Below are positions 24,631-33,799 of a stretch of 64,000 nt of DNA, piece by piece. The stretch comes from Dehalococcoides mccartyi 195 (GTDB taxonomy: Bacteria > Chloroflexota > Dehalococcoidia > Dehalococcoidales > Dehalococcoidaceae), in assembly GCF_000011905.1 (NCBI RefSeq), contig NC_002936.3:1116001-1180000 (forward strand), written 5' to 3'. The translations under genes and the position numbers were made by a program. Numbering within the stretch: the first letter of the stretch is position 1; every line of letters starts with the position of its first letter. The notes beneath the pieces are model-generated. The model saw only the letters and a program-made list of their open reading frames with translations, did no database searches and was not told the DNA's origin.

Positions 24631-24858
24631 ATGTATAGTAGTGTAGTTGAGCAGGCCTGGCAGAGGTGCGGCGGCAAATGCGAATGCAAAGACCAATCTC
24701 ACGCCCACACTTATATCCGCTGTAACCGCAAGCTTGTTTATGAGAACAAAGACAAATCCCGTATTGACGGCTGGAAGGTAATTTACCTGACCGGCGCAGC
24801 CGCCGATACCGCCGAAAATATCCGTATTTACTGCCAGAGCTGTTTCAAACAGGACTGA
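24631..24858 (+). CDS. Small cysteine-rich protein, degenerate HNH-like zinc fold
   Basis: A 75-residue protein with CGGKCEC near the N-terminus, a Cys-Asn-Arg-Lys-Leu turn, a GWKVIYLTGAAADTAENIRI segment and a final C-Q-S-C. The layout (cysteine pair, GW, a spaced loop, -NI-x-x-C-x-x-C) is that of the HNH/zinc fold in small nuclease-like proteins, but the catalytic histidines are missing, so it is probably a structural zinc protein. The GAGGTGAAT site supports ATG 24631 over the upstream GTG at 24613. Confidence 0.6.
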   Translation: MYSSVVEQAWQRCGGKCECKDQSHAHTYIRCNRKLVYENKDKSRIDGWKVIYLTGAAADTAENIRIYCQSCFKQD

Positions 24859-25003
24859 GCTGACAAACCTGCCCTTTTGAAGTCAAAAGAGACCCCTGTT
24901 TTGCCCTGCCCGTTTTGGCCAAATTACGTACTCCCACTAATAGCAATCCCGCAGGATATAACATAAAATATATTTAGACACCCTGTCCTGCAAGGAGACT
25001 ATT

Positions 25004-25204
25004 ATGGGACACACCCATGAATGGGTAAAACAGGAAAGCGGGGTTTATACATGCCTTTGGTGCAAGCGCTCTATGACCAAAGATGACCTGTACCTGTGGC
25101 TGACCGGACAACGCAGCAGCCTTTCCCGAATTTGGCTGGATTCGCCGGTCCGGGAGGAATTCCTGAACCTCCGCAAAGCTGTCAAGACCCATAACCATGA
25201 TTAA
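25004..25204 (+). CDS. Small zinc-ribbon-like protein
   Basis: A 66-residue protein with one C-x2-C knuckle (YTCLWCKRSM) and histidines at both ends (MGHTHEW, KTHNHD), possible metal ligands. The helix SPVREEFLNLRKAVKTHNHD closes it. An AAGGAG ribosome site lies 8 bases before the ATG. No family recognised; monocistronic. Confidence 0.6.
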   Translation: MGHTHEWVKQESGVYTCLWCKRSMTKDDLYLWLTGQRSSLSRIWLDSPVREEFLNLRKAVKTHNHD

Positions 25205-25335
25205 GCACTTAGTAACGCCCTGCCCCCAAACAGGGTAACTGACCCAAACCCGCCCTCATAACGGATTTGGCAAAGCGGATATTGTGTATTTTGGCTTTCA
25301 CCCTTCAGCCCAAACCTGCTTTAAAATCACTTCTC

Positions 25336-25363
25336 TTGACATATGTGTATTATAGGTTATTAT
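25336..25363 (+). promoter_or_regulatory. Promoter of the pilT-like gene
   Basis: TTGACA (25336-25341), 16-bp spacer, TATTAT (25358-25363). The spacer and the following bases are AT-rich with short matching arms (ATATGT at 25340-25346 region and ACATAT near 25364-25370), a possible weak operator. Confidence 0.6.
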
Positions 25364-25428
25364 ACATATAATAATTTTAAATATTATCAGCCTGAGTAAT
25401 ATCTGTCTGCAGCTTGGGAGGTGCGACC

Positions 25429-26505
25429 TTGATAGAGGTATATGAACTGCTGAAACTGGTAGTAGACAACGACGCCTCAGATTTACATATCAAAGCCCCT
25501 ACCGCACCGGTACTGCGCATAAACGGGGACCTAATACGCCAGATGCAATACCCGCCAATTACTCCGGAAGATGCCGAACAAATTTTCACCGCTATTACTA
25601 CCCCCCACCAGCAGGAGATATTTGCCGCCGAAAATGAACTGGATTTCGTCTATTCGGTTACCAATCTGGCCCGCTTCCGGGTCAATGTACTCCGCCAGAG
25701 GGGCAGCCTGAGTCTGGCTTTCAGGGTAGTCCCCTTTGCTATCCGCAACATAGATGAACTTAAGCTGCCGGTTATCCTTAAAAACCTGATTATCCGCCCG
25801 CGCGGGTTGCTGCTGGTTACCGGCCCTACCGGCAGCGGCAAATCCACCACCCAGGCCGCCATGATAGAGCACCTGAACAACTGCCGCCGGTGCAACGTGA
25901 TTACTATTGAAGACCCCATAGAGTACCTGTTCCATGACAACGAGTGTATCATATCCCAGCGTGAGCTTGGGGGAGATACCCATTCCTTTGCAACGGCCTT
26001 AAAACACGCCCTCCGCCATGACCCCAACGTAATAGTCATAGGCGAAATGAGAGATTTGGAAACCATATCCACTGCCATTGCCGCCGCCGAAACAGGCCAT
26101 CTGGTAATAGGCACCCTCCACACTACCGATGCCCCCCAGACGGTTGACCGGCTGATAGATATGTTCCCGCCCTCCCAGCAGCAGCAGATACGCCTCCAGC
26201 TTTCCCAGGTACTGGAAGCCATTATCTCCCAGACCCTTATTCCCAGACTGGATAATAAAGGCCGGGTGGCCGCTTTTGAAATATTGATTGCCACCAATGC
26301 CGCCCGCAACCTTATCCGCGAAGGTAAAACGTTTGAACTGCTGACCATAATGCAACTGGGCAAAAATGAAGGTATGCAAACACTGGATAATGAACTGACC
26401 CGCCTGGCAAAAGACGGGGTAATAAGCACCGAAAACGCTGTTTTGAAAAGCAGTAACCCCGAAAGACTGCGTAAGACCCTGTGCGGTGTGAACCGGGGGA
26501 CTTAG
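25429..26505 (+). CDS. pilT: PilT-like type IV pilus retraction ATPase
   Basis: A 358-residue secretion-superfamily ATPase. N-terminal domain with DASDLHIKAPTAPVLRINGD, then Walker A GPTGSGKSTT, the Asp box ITIEDPIEYL, Walker B VIVIGEMRDLETI and the His box TGHLVIGTLHT, followed by the family segment DRLIDMFPPSQQQQIR. Start is taken at TTG 25429 with GGGAGG 7-9 bases upstream; a further TTG lies at 25414. PilT depolymerises type IV pili, driving twitching or DNA uptake. No other pilus gene is in the window, so its machinery must be elsewhere or the ATPase has another role. Confidence 0.9.
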   Translation: MIEVYELLKLVVDNDASDLHIKAPTAPVLRINGDLIRQMQYPPITPEDAEQIFTAITTPHQQEIFAAENELDFVYSVTNLARFRVNVLRQRGSLSLAFRVVPFAIRNIDELKLPVILKNLIIRPRGLLLVTGPTGSGKSTTQAAMIEHLNNCRRCNVITIEDPIEYLFHDNECIISQRELGGDTHSFATALKHALRHDPNVIVIGEMRDLETISTAIAAAETGHLVIGTLHTTDAPQTVDRLIDMFPPSQQQQIRLQLSQVLEAIISQTLIPRLDNKGRVAAFEILIATNAARNLIREGKTFELLTIMQLGKNEGMQTLDNELTRLAKDGVISTENAVLKSSNPERLRKTLCGVNRGT

Positions 26506-26557
26506 AAACCCTGCTGACAGGCGGGTAAATTTCACCTTGTCCAGGTGCCTTTTTAAA

Positions 26558-26586
26558 TTGCCCTCCGGCTTGGGAAGTGGTATATT
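26558..26586 (+). promoter_or_regulatory. Promoter of the arginine operon
   Basis: TTGCCC (26558-26563), 17-bp spacer, TATATT (26581-26586). The ATG at 26595 is 9 bases after the -10 box, so the argJ message probably starts at or beside its start codon. Confidence 0.5.
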
Positions 26587-26594
26587 CTAGTGCT

Positions 26595-27812
26595 ATGAAA
26601 AGCAGTATAGATATTTTGCCTGACGGCAGCATTACCACACCCAAAGGTTTCAAAACCGGCGCTATTTATGCGGGTATCAAAAAGAAGTCCAAGAACAATC
26701 TGGATTTAACTATTTTGTACTCGGATACGCCCTGCGTGGCCGCAGGCATATTCACTACCAACAAATTCCGGGCTGCCCCGGTCTATATTTCAGAACACAA
26801 TCTGGGTTTCCCGGATAACCGGGCTATTGTAGTCAACAGCGGCTGTGCCAATGCCGGAACAGGTGAAGCCGGTATGGCAGATGCCATTGAGATGGTAAAG
26901 ACTACGGCTGAAACCCTGAATATGCAGCCCAAAGATGTGCTGATAGCGTCTACCGGGGTTATCGGCCACCGCCTGCCCATGGATAAAATCAAAGAGAGTA
27001 TCCGCCTGATAGGTCTTTCCCAGCGCAACGGGCATGATTTTGCCCGGGCAATAATGACTACCGACACCCGCAGCAAGGAGATTGCAGTCCGGGTAAATAT
27101 AGAAGGTTTCCAGTTTTACATAGCCGGAGCGGCCAAAGGGGCGGGAATGATTCACCCCAATATGGCTACCCTGCTGGGTTTTATAACCACAGATGCCTCC
27201 GTAAGCAAGGATTTTTTGCAGTTTGCCCTTAAAGAAGCGGCGGATATCAGCTTCAATATGATAACGGTAGACGGTGATACCTCTACTAATGACAGCCTCT
27301 TCATGCTGGCAAACGGCCAAGCCGAAAACCCCACCTTTGCCGGAGATACCGAATATTCGCTGGTATTCCAGCAGGCACTTAACATTGTCTGCCAGTCTCT
27401 GGCTAAGAGTGTTGCCCGGGACGGTGAAGGCGCTAAACGGCTGATTGAAATACAGGTGGAAGGCGCAGCCAGCCTGGAAGACGCCAGACTGATTGCCCGC
27501 GCGGTAGCCGGCTCACCGCTGGTGAAGACCGCTGTCCACGGGGCTGACCCCAACTGGGGACGGATACTGGCGGCCGCCGGACGGTCCGGGGCTGATTTTG
27601 ATATAGAACGGGTGGACTTGTACCTTGGCGAAAGCCGGGTACTCCAAAAAGGCCAGCGCACAGGTGCAGACGAAAAAGAACTGTCTTCGTGGCTTAAACA
27701 GGTAGAAGTTATTATAAAACTGAACCTGAACCTGGGCGAAGGCAAATCTACCGCCTGGGGTTGTGACCTTTCAGCCGAATACGTAAAAATAAACGCGGAC
27801 TACACCACTTAA
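26595..27812 (+). CDS. argJ: Bifunctional ornithine acetyltransferase / N-acetylglutamate synthase
   Basis: Recycles the acetyl group from N-acetylornithine to glutamate and may also acetylate glutamate from acetyl-CoA. The precursor cleaves itself before the Thr of the motif [10 protein letters not shown] into two chains; that motif is intact near residue 190, and [14 protein letters not shown] is in the second chain. 405 residues, full length. The frame opens at GTG 26577, but ATG 26595 fits the family start. First gene of an arginine cluster; argC and argF are not in the window. Confidence 0.96.
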
Positions 27813-27818
27813 ACTGAA

Positions 27819-28637
27819 ATGAATGTATCCCAAGTGAGTAACCATATAGTTGTAATAAAGCTGGGGGGTTCAGTCCTTAGTTCCAAGGACACCTCCCTGA
27901 AAGATATTGCCGCCCTAAAACAGCTGGGGCTGAAGCCGGTGCTTATCCACGGCGGTGCCAGCACTGTCAGTGACTGGTCTGCCAAGCTGGGGCTGGAAAC
28001 ACGCCTTGTTAACGGAGAACGGGTGACAGATGACCCTACTCTGGACGTAGTTGCCGCTGTTTTAACGGGGCTGGTGAATAAGGAAATTGTGGCCGCCCTG
28101 CTGGATATGGGCGTACAGGCCGCCGGTATATCCGGAGTGGACGGGGCTACCATAACCGGGCAAATGCGGGCAACCGAAACCGGCTATCTGGGAGATGTGA
28201 CCGCAGTAAATACCGGGCTTATTAACGCCCTGCTGGATAAAGATATTACTCCGGTGATTTCACCGGTCAGCTTCCACCATACAAAACGCCCGTCCGGCAG
28301 CCGCCGTTTAATCAATATAAACGGAGACCCGGCCGCCGGAGAGATTGCAGCCGCCCTTCAGGCCGAACGGCTGGTCTTTATGACAGATGTACCGGCCGTA
28401 AAGGGCAAAAACGGGGAGGCACTGGGTGAGATAAGTGCAGAGCACGCCGCCGAACTGCTCTCTTCAGGCACAGCCTCAGGCGGGATGATACCCAAGCTCC
28501 GCTCATGCCTTAAGGCGACTTTGGCAGGTGCTTCCGCCTGCATAATAGACGGCAGAATACCCCATATGCTGGTGCGTGAGCTTACCGAAGGCAATTGCGG
28601 CACTACCATAATAGGCCAGCATCTTAGGCGCAGTTAG
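27819..28637 (+). CDS. argB: N-acetylglutamate kinase
   Basis: Phosphorylates N-acetylglutamate in arginine synthesis. Amino-acid-kinase fold of 272 residues: KLGGSVLSSKD at the phosphate site, LIHGGASTVS, the substrate loop around NGERVTD, INGDPAAGEIAAAL, FMTDVPAV and the closing GGMIPKLRSCL. The argJ stop is 6 bp upstream. Compared with the common ArgB, GGS replaces GGN in the first glycine motif, a variation seen in related kinases, so the substrate should be confirmed by context, which strongly favours ArgB. Confidence 0.92.
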   Translation: MNVSQVSNHIVVIKLGGSVLSSKDTSLKDIAALKQLGLKPVLIHGGASTVSDWSAKLGLETRLVNGERVTDDPTLDVVAAVLTGLVNKEIVAALLDMGVQAAGISGVDGATITGQMRATETGYLGDVTAVNTGLINALLDKDITPVISPVSFHHTKRPSGSRRLININGDPAAGEIAAALQAERLVFMTDVPAVKGKNGEALGEISAEHAAELLSSGTASGGMIPKLRSCLKATLAGASACIIDGRIPHMLVRELTEGNCGTTIIGQHLRRS

Positions 28638-28709
28638 ACATAGTAACCTGTTAACCCGGCAGATTGCCTTTTTAAAAAGGCGATAATACTATTAATAAAA
28701 GAGGTTAAA

Positions 28710-29906
28710 ATGGATAACTGGCAAGAGCTTGAACATAAATATTACATGCAGACTTTTTACCGCGCACCCATCACTATTGTTAAGGGGCAGGGAGCAAAGG
28801 TCTGGGATGATAAGGGTAAAGAATATCTGGATTTTGTAGCCGGCTGGGCGGTAAACAGCCTGGGGCACTGTCACCCGGCAGTAGTCAAAGCGGTCTCAGA
28901 GCAGGCTGGCACACTTATCCAGACTTCCAACAATTTTTATACCATTCCCCAGCTTAAACTGGCCAAACTGCTGGTTGATAACAGCGTACTGGACCGTATT
29001 TTCTTCTGCAACAGCGGCACCGAAGCTACCGAAGGGGCAGTTAAGCTTGCCCGCCGCTACGGTAAACTCAAACTAAAAGGGGCTTACGAAGTAATTACCG
29101 CCACCGGTTCTTTCCACGGGCGGACCCTGGCCATGGTTTCGGCCTCCGGCCAGAGTAAATACCAGGAGCCGTATACCCCCCTGCCAACCGGTTTTATAAA
29201 CGTGGAGTACAATAATCCCCAGGCTATAAAAACGGCCATTACAGACAAAACCTGTGCCGTTATGCTTGAACCCATACAGGGTGAAAGCGGGGTAAACGTA
29301 CCTGATAAAGGCTACCTTAAAGCTGTCCGCCAAATATGTGATGAGGCTGGCATACTGCTGATACTGGATGAAATCCAGACCGGTATCGGCCGTACCGGCA
29401 AACTTTTTGCTTATGAACATTCCGGCATTGAGCCGGATATTATTACTCTGGCCAAAGGGCTGGCTGGCGGCATACCCATAGGTGCATTTATGGCTAAGGA
29501 GAGCGCTTCGGTCTTTGCCAAGGGGGAACATGGCTCTACCTTCGGCGGCAACCCGCTGGCCTGTGCCGCCGGATATGCGGCTATGAAGTTTATTCTGGAC
29601 AACCATATCTCCGAAAACGCCGGCAGCATGGGCAGCTACCTTGCTGAAGGGCTTGAAAAACTTAAAATAAAACACAGCCTTATACAGGGCTGCCGCGGCT
29701 GCGGTCTGCTGATGGCACTGGACTTTAAAACCAATATTGCCAAAGAAATAGTCGAAAGCTGCCTGGAAGAAGGGCTGCTGCTGAATGCGGTTAAGCCCAA
29801 TGCCCTGCGGTTTATGCCCCCGCTGAATATCACCCAAGCAGATATAGATGCGGCAATTGCCAAGCTGGATAGTGTGCTTACCCGGCATGAAAGCTGCGGG
29901 GTTTAG
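28710..29906 (+). CDS. argD: Acetylornithine aminotransferase
   Basis: A class-III PLP aminotransferase of 398 residues converting N-acetylglutamate semialdehyde to N-acetylornithine. FCNSGTEATEGAVKLAR lies near residue 100, SFHGRT follows, ILDEIQTGIGRTG carries the PLP-contacting Asp, and the Schiff-base Lys is in TLAKGLAGGIPIGAF. An AAGAGG ribosome site precedes the ATG. It sits between argB and an unrecognised membrane gene 6 bp downstream in the arginine cluster. Confidence 0.95.
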   Translation: MDNWQELEHKYYMQTFYRAPITIVKGQGAKVWDDKGKEYLDFVAGWAVNSLGHCHPAVVKAVSEQAGTLIQTSNNFYTIPQLKLAKLLVDNSVLDRIFFCNSGTEATEGAVKLARRYGKLKLKGAYEVITATGSFHGRTLAMVSASGQSKYQEPYTPLPTGFINVEYNNPQAIKTAITDKTCAVMLEPIQGESGVNVPDKGYLKAVRQICDEAGILLILDEIQTGIGRTGKLFAYEHSGIEPDIITLAKGLAGGIPIGAFMAKESASVFAKGEHGSTFGGNPLACAAGYAAMKFILDNHISENAGSMGSYLAEGLEKLKIKHSLIQGCRGCGLLMALDFKTNIAKEIVESCLEEGLLLNAVKPNALRFMPPLNITQADIDAAIAKLDSVLTRHESCGV

Positions 29907-29912
29907 GGGTAG

Positions 29913-30803
29913 ATGGACTGGGACATACTGAAAATTATTTTAGGAGTAGCCGTACTGCTGGCGGCAGGCGCTTTTTTGATTTTGCTGGCTAATCCCCTGA
30001 CCATGCCGGGATTATTTCGCACCAGCGCAGGTGACAAACTCAAAGAACCTAATCTTTCGGAAGTACCTGAAAGTATAAGCGCCGAAGCCGCTAAGCTTGC
30101 CGCCCGGTTTTTCCCCAAAAACCTGTCCAAACAGGCAACCTTCAGAAATAATCTGCTGGCGGCCTATCTGGCGGTCAAAAACATTGATTTATTGCTGCTG
30201 TTTAATCCCGGCGGTTTCGGTTATGCCCGGATTTCGGCCTCAAAGGGCTGGGAGAGCATTACCCGGGGCATATACGAACTTACCACAGACTGGGGGTTTG
30301 AAACCCTGATAATGGACTATCAGCGGACTGCCCGCAGCCTAAGCGGAAAATTCAGTGAAGTGCTGGCCTCAAGCAGCCATTCGCTAAGCAAGTCCAATGA
30401 GCTTTCAGCCAAACTGGGTTTCCTGCTGAAACACCTGCCGGATTTGAAAATAGTGCTGGGCAGTGAGAGCAACGGAGCGGTTTCGGCCAATAATACCCTG
30501 ATGTTCCTCAGGGATATGCCTGAAGTATTCAGTATTGAAACCGGCCCGCCGGTCTGGCACAAAGGGTTTGACCATGAAAGGCGGCTGCTGATGCGAAGCA
30601 ACGGGCTGGTGCCGGATTCGTTCAGTTACGGGGATATAAAAACCATACTCTCCGCCAATTTTATGGCACTCTTCGGGCGCTCACCTAAAAGCCCGGGCAA
30701 CGTGCTTTTGTATATAGGTGCTCCCGGACATGAGTATTCGTGGGAACACGCCGAAGTAAAGAAACAGATAACTGATTTTTTAACAATAAACTTAAAAACG
30801 TAA
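29913..30803 (+). CDS. Membrane-anchored protein of the arginine operon, possible alpha/beta hydrolase
   Basis: A 296-residue protein with one N-terminal span (ILKIILGVAVLLAAGAFLILL, about 5-25) and a soluble domain. I do not recognise a close family. The domain suggests an alpha/beta hydrolase: a strand LLLLFNPGGFGYA, a later strand-turn IVLGSESNGAVSANN with a nucleophile-elbow-like S-x-S-x-G, and near the C-terminus YIGAPGHEYSWEHAEVKKQI with a histidine where the catalytic one would be. It starts 6 bp after argD and argG follows within 64 bp, so it is made with the arginine enzymes. Hydrolysis of a substrate is inference only. Confidence 0.55.
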   Translation: MDWDILKIILGVAVLLAAGAFLILLANPLTMPGLFRTSAGDKLKEPNLSEVPESISAEAAKLAARFFPKNLSKQATFRNNLLAAYLAVKNIDLLLLFNPGGFGYARISASKGWESITRGIYELTTDWGFETLIMDYQRTARSLSGKFSEVLASSSHSLSKSNELSAKLGFLLKHLPDLKIVLGSESNGAVSANNTLMFLRDMPEVFSIETGPPVWHKGFDHERRLLMRSNGLVPDSFSYGDIKTILSANFMALFGRSPKSPGNVLLYIGAPGHEYSWEHAEVKKQITDFLTINLKT

Positions 30804-30866
30804 AAAATGACTGGACTTCAAACCAAGGTTAGTAGATAATAAAACAATTGCTTAAGGAAGGTTTTT

Positions 30867-32087
30867 ATGTCTGAAAAAGTTGTACTGGCATATTCCGGCG
30901 GGCTGGATACATCGGCCGCCGTCAAATGGCTTCAGGAAAAATACGGCATGGACGTTATTGCCGTTACCATAGACGTGGGTAATGAGAAAGACTTTACCCT
31001 GATAAAAGAAAAAGCCCTGAAGGTAGGGGCTAAAAAGGCCTACGTACGGGATGTACGCAAGGAATTTGCCGAGGATTATATCTGGAAGGCTATCAAGGCC
31101 AATTCCATGTACGAGGGTGTCTATCCGCTGGCTACCGCCCTTGCCCGCCCCCTGATTGCCAAGGTTATGGTAGACATAGCCATGGAAGAAGGGGCTACCG
31201 CCATTGCCCACGGCTGCACCGGCAAAGGCAATGACCAGGTACGTTTTGACGTGGGCATAAACACCCTTGCCCCCCATTTGAAGATTATTGCTCCCGCCCG
31301 CCAGTGGGGCATGACCCGTGAGCAAACTATGGAATACGCCCAGAAATGGGGCATTCCCGTACCTATTTCAGTCAAAAACCCTTTCTCCATAGATGAAAAT
31401 CTGTGGGGGCGGAGTATAGAGTGCGGTCTGCTGGAAGACCCCTGGAACGAGCCTATTCCCGAAGTATTTGCCTGGACCCGCCCGGTGGAAGCAACCCCGG
31501 ACGCACCTGAGTACCTGGAAGTAGAGTTTGAACAGGGCGTGCCGGTAGCTGTAAACGGGGAAAAACTGTCTCCTTTAGCCCTTATACAGAAAGTGCATGA
31601 TATTGCCGGACTGCATGGGGTAGGCCGTATTGACCACGTGGAAAACCGTCTGGTAGGCATTAAATCCCGCGAGATTTATGAAGCCCCGGCGGCGGTGGTG
31701 CTGATTGCCGCCCACCAGGCTCTGGAAGCCATGACCCTTTCCAAGAGCCAGTTACGCTTTAAGCAGATGGTGGAAGCCACCTATTCGGATATTATTTATA
31801 ACGGGCTGTGGTTCTCTGCCCTGCGGCAGGATTTGGACGCTTTTATAGAATCCAGCCAGCGCTTTGTCAGCGGCACAGTCCGCTTAAAGCTTTCCAAGGG
31901 CAGCTTCCGGGTAGTGGGACGCAAATCCCCCTATTCCCTGTACCACAAGGGTATGGCCACCTATGATAAGGGAGACCAGTTTGACCCGTCTTCGGCAGTG
32001 GGTTTCATAACCCTGTGGGGACTTCAGGCCAAACTGCAGGCCCAGCTCCAGCCTATTCTGGAAGAAGAAAAGGGGAATAAATCCTAG
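30867..32087 (+). CDS. argG: Argininosuccinate synthase
   Basis: Joins citrulline and aspartate using ATP. 406 residues with the PP-loop ATP motif AYSGGLDTSAAVKWL at the N-terminus, TAIAHGCTGKGNDQVRFD in the middle, and SIDENLWGRSIECG. Full length. AAGGAAGG ribosome site. The argH start follows immediately after the stop codon, so the two are translationally linked. Confidence 0.98.
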   Translation: MSEKVVLAYSGGLDTSAAVKWLQEKYGMDVIAVTIDVGNEKDFTLIKEKALKVGAKKAYVRDVRKEFAEDYIWKAIKANSMYEGVYPLATALARPLIAKVMVDIAMEEGATAIAHGCTGKGNDQVRFDVGINTLAPHLKIIAPARQWGMTREQTMEYAQKWGIPVPISVKNPFSIDENLWGRSIECGLLEDPWNEPIPEVFAWTRPVEATPDAPEYLEVEFEQGVPVAVNGEKLSPLALIQKVHDIAGLHGVGRIDHVENRLVGIKSREIYEAPAAVVLIAAHQALEAMTLSKSQLRFKQMVEATYSDIIYNGLWFSALRQDLDAFIESSQRFVSGTVRLKLSKGSFRVVGRKSPYSLYHKGMATYDKGDQFDPSSAVGFITLWGLQAKLQAQLQPILEEEKGNKS

Positions 32088-33473
32088 ATGAGCCATATCC
32101 GCAGCCGCTTTTCAAAACCGGCAGATGAACTTGTGGTCAGATATACCACCTCGCTGCCGTTTGACTGGCGCTTATACCAGGAAGATATAAAATGCTCAAC
32201 CGCCCATGCCCGCATGCTGGGTAAGCAGAGCATTATCTCCGCTGGGGACAGCCAGTCCATCATAAACGGGCTTTCGGATATCCTGACAGAGATTGAAACC
32301 GGCAGTTTTGTGTTTAAACCCGAAATGGAAGATATCCATATGGCCATAGAGGGGCGTCTTTTTGAACTTATCGGCGAGGCGGCCGGCAGACTGCACACCG
32401 CCCGCAGCCGGAATGACCAGGTAGCCACCGATGTACACCTGTTTGTAAAAAACACCTGTACCAGCACTATCAATAAAATACGCACCCTTCAGGGGGCTTT
32501 GCTGAAACAGGCGGAAGCCCACCAGCAAACCGCTTTGCCCGGTTATACCCATTTGCAGGTAGCCCAGCCGGTGCTTCTTTCACACCACCTGCTGGCTTAT
32601 TTTGAAATGCTGGAGCGTGACTGCGGGCGTTTTACAGACGCAAAAAAACGCTCAGATGTGATGCCTCTGGGCAGCGGGGCTTTGGCTGGCGTACCTTATC
32701 CGCTTGACCGCAAAATGGTAGCCGAAGAGCTGGGTTTTACGGCTATCAGCCAGAACTCGCTGGATGCCGTTTCAGAGCGGGACTTTGTACTGGAATACCT
32801 TTCAGACGCCGCTATCTGCCAGATGCACCTCTCCAGACTGAGTGAGGAAATGGTGATATGGTCTTCGGCGGAATATGCCTTTGTAGAGCTTGATGATGCC
32901 TATACCACCGGCTCAAGCATTATGCCCCAGAAGAAAAACCCTGACGTAGCCGAGCTTTGCCGCGGCAAGACCGGGCGGGTATACGGTTCTCTAAATACCA
33001 TGCTGACTGTCATGAAGGGTCTGCCCCTTTCCTATAACCGTGACCTTCAGGAAGATAAAGAACCTCTGTTTGAATGCGCAGATACTCTGGGTGACAGCCT
33101 TGAGGTATTTGCCGGTATGATAAAAACCGCCACGTTCAAACCCGAACGTATGCTCCGGGCTTTGGAAAAAGGATACGTGCTGGCAACCGATATTGCCGAC
33201 TATCTGGTGGGCAAAGGTGAAAGTTTCCGCAGTTCCCACGGCATAGTAGCCCGTCTGGTGAGCTACGCCATCTCCCAAAATAAAACCTTTGGCGAGCTGA
33301 GCCTTGAGGAATACCGCCAGTTTTCAAACCTGTTTGGAAACGATATTTATGCAGTAGATATAAAGTCTGCTTTAAACGCCCGCAACCTGACCGGCGGAAC
33401 TGCCCCAAAACAAATAGCCCAGGCAATTGCCCGGGCTAAGAAAATACTGGCTGAAGCTGGAGTTAAAAACTAA
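32088..33473 (+). CDS. argH: Argininosuccinate lyase
   Basis: Cleaves argininosuccinate to arginine and fumarate, the last step of the pathway. 461 residues; TARSRNDQVATD, GYTHLQVAQPV and the superfamily signature GSSIMPQKKNPDVAE are all present. Its ATG abuts the argG stop. It ends the cluster 9 bp before the convergent rpmB gene. Confidence 0.98.
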   Translation: MSHIRSRFSKPADELVVRYTTSLPFDWRLYQEDIKCSTAHARMLGKQSIISAGDSQSIINGLSDILTEIETGSFVFKPEMEDIHMAIEGRLFELIGEAAGRLHTARSRNDQVATDVHLFVKNTCTSTINKIRTLQGALLKQAEAHQQTALPGYTHLQVAQPVLLSHHLLAYFEMLERDCGRFTDAKKRSDVMPLGSGALAGVPYPLDRKMVAEELGFTAISQNSLDAVSERDFVLEYLSDAAICQMHLSRLSEEMVIWSSAEYAFVELDDAYTTGSSIMPQKKNPDVAELCRGKTGRVYGSLNTMLTVMKGLPLSYNRDLQEDKEPLFECADTLGDSLEVFAGMIKTATFKPERMLRALEKGYVLATDIADYLVGKGESFRSSHGIVARLVSYAISQNKTFGELSLEEYRQFSNLFGNDIYAVDIKSALNARNLTGGTAPKQIAQAIARAKKILAEAGVKN

Positions 33474-33482
33474 ATGTCTGTA

Positions 33483-33671
33483 TTAGGCAGTTTTAGCAAG
33501 CTTGGCCTGAGAGCGGATGCAACGGGTGCAGAGCTTCATACGAACCTCAGCGCCGTTGACTGTAACCTTGGCGGAATGGATATTAGGCATCCAGACGCGG
33601 TTAGTGCGCCTCTTGGAATGGCTTACATTATGCCCATATGTAGGGGTCTTGCCACACATTTCACACTTCAT
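33483..33671 (-). CDS. rpmB: 50S ribosomal protein L28
   Basis: A 62-residue L28 of the zinc-binding type: MKCEMCGKTP with C-x2-C near the N-terminus, GHNVSHSKRRTNRVWMPNI, and LCTRCIR with the second cysteine pair. It stands alone on the minus strand, divergent from the fakA-like gene, an arrangement also known beside this gene in Firmicutes. Secure. Confidence 0.97.
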   Translation of the reverse strand: MKCEMCGKTPTYGHNVSHSKRRTNRVWMPNIHSAKVTVNGAEVRMKLCTRCIRSQAKLAKTA

Positions 33672-33799
33672 AGTTTTAAAAGATTTACTCCTTTGACTGA
33701 ACCACTAAATTCATATAAAATCCGACAAGTAAATATATCATAGCAGATTGGCCTTTACAAGTTTGCCCACTTAGAATTGCTATAAGCAAAGGTGAAAAA

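Noticed and set aside
25650-26429. Long minus-strand open frame inside the pilT-like gene
   Set aside because: Shadow frame with abnormal Ser/Arg/Trp content opposite intact ATPase motifs.
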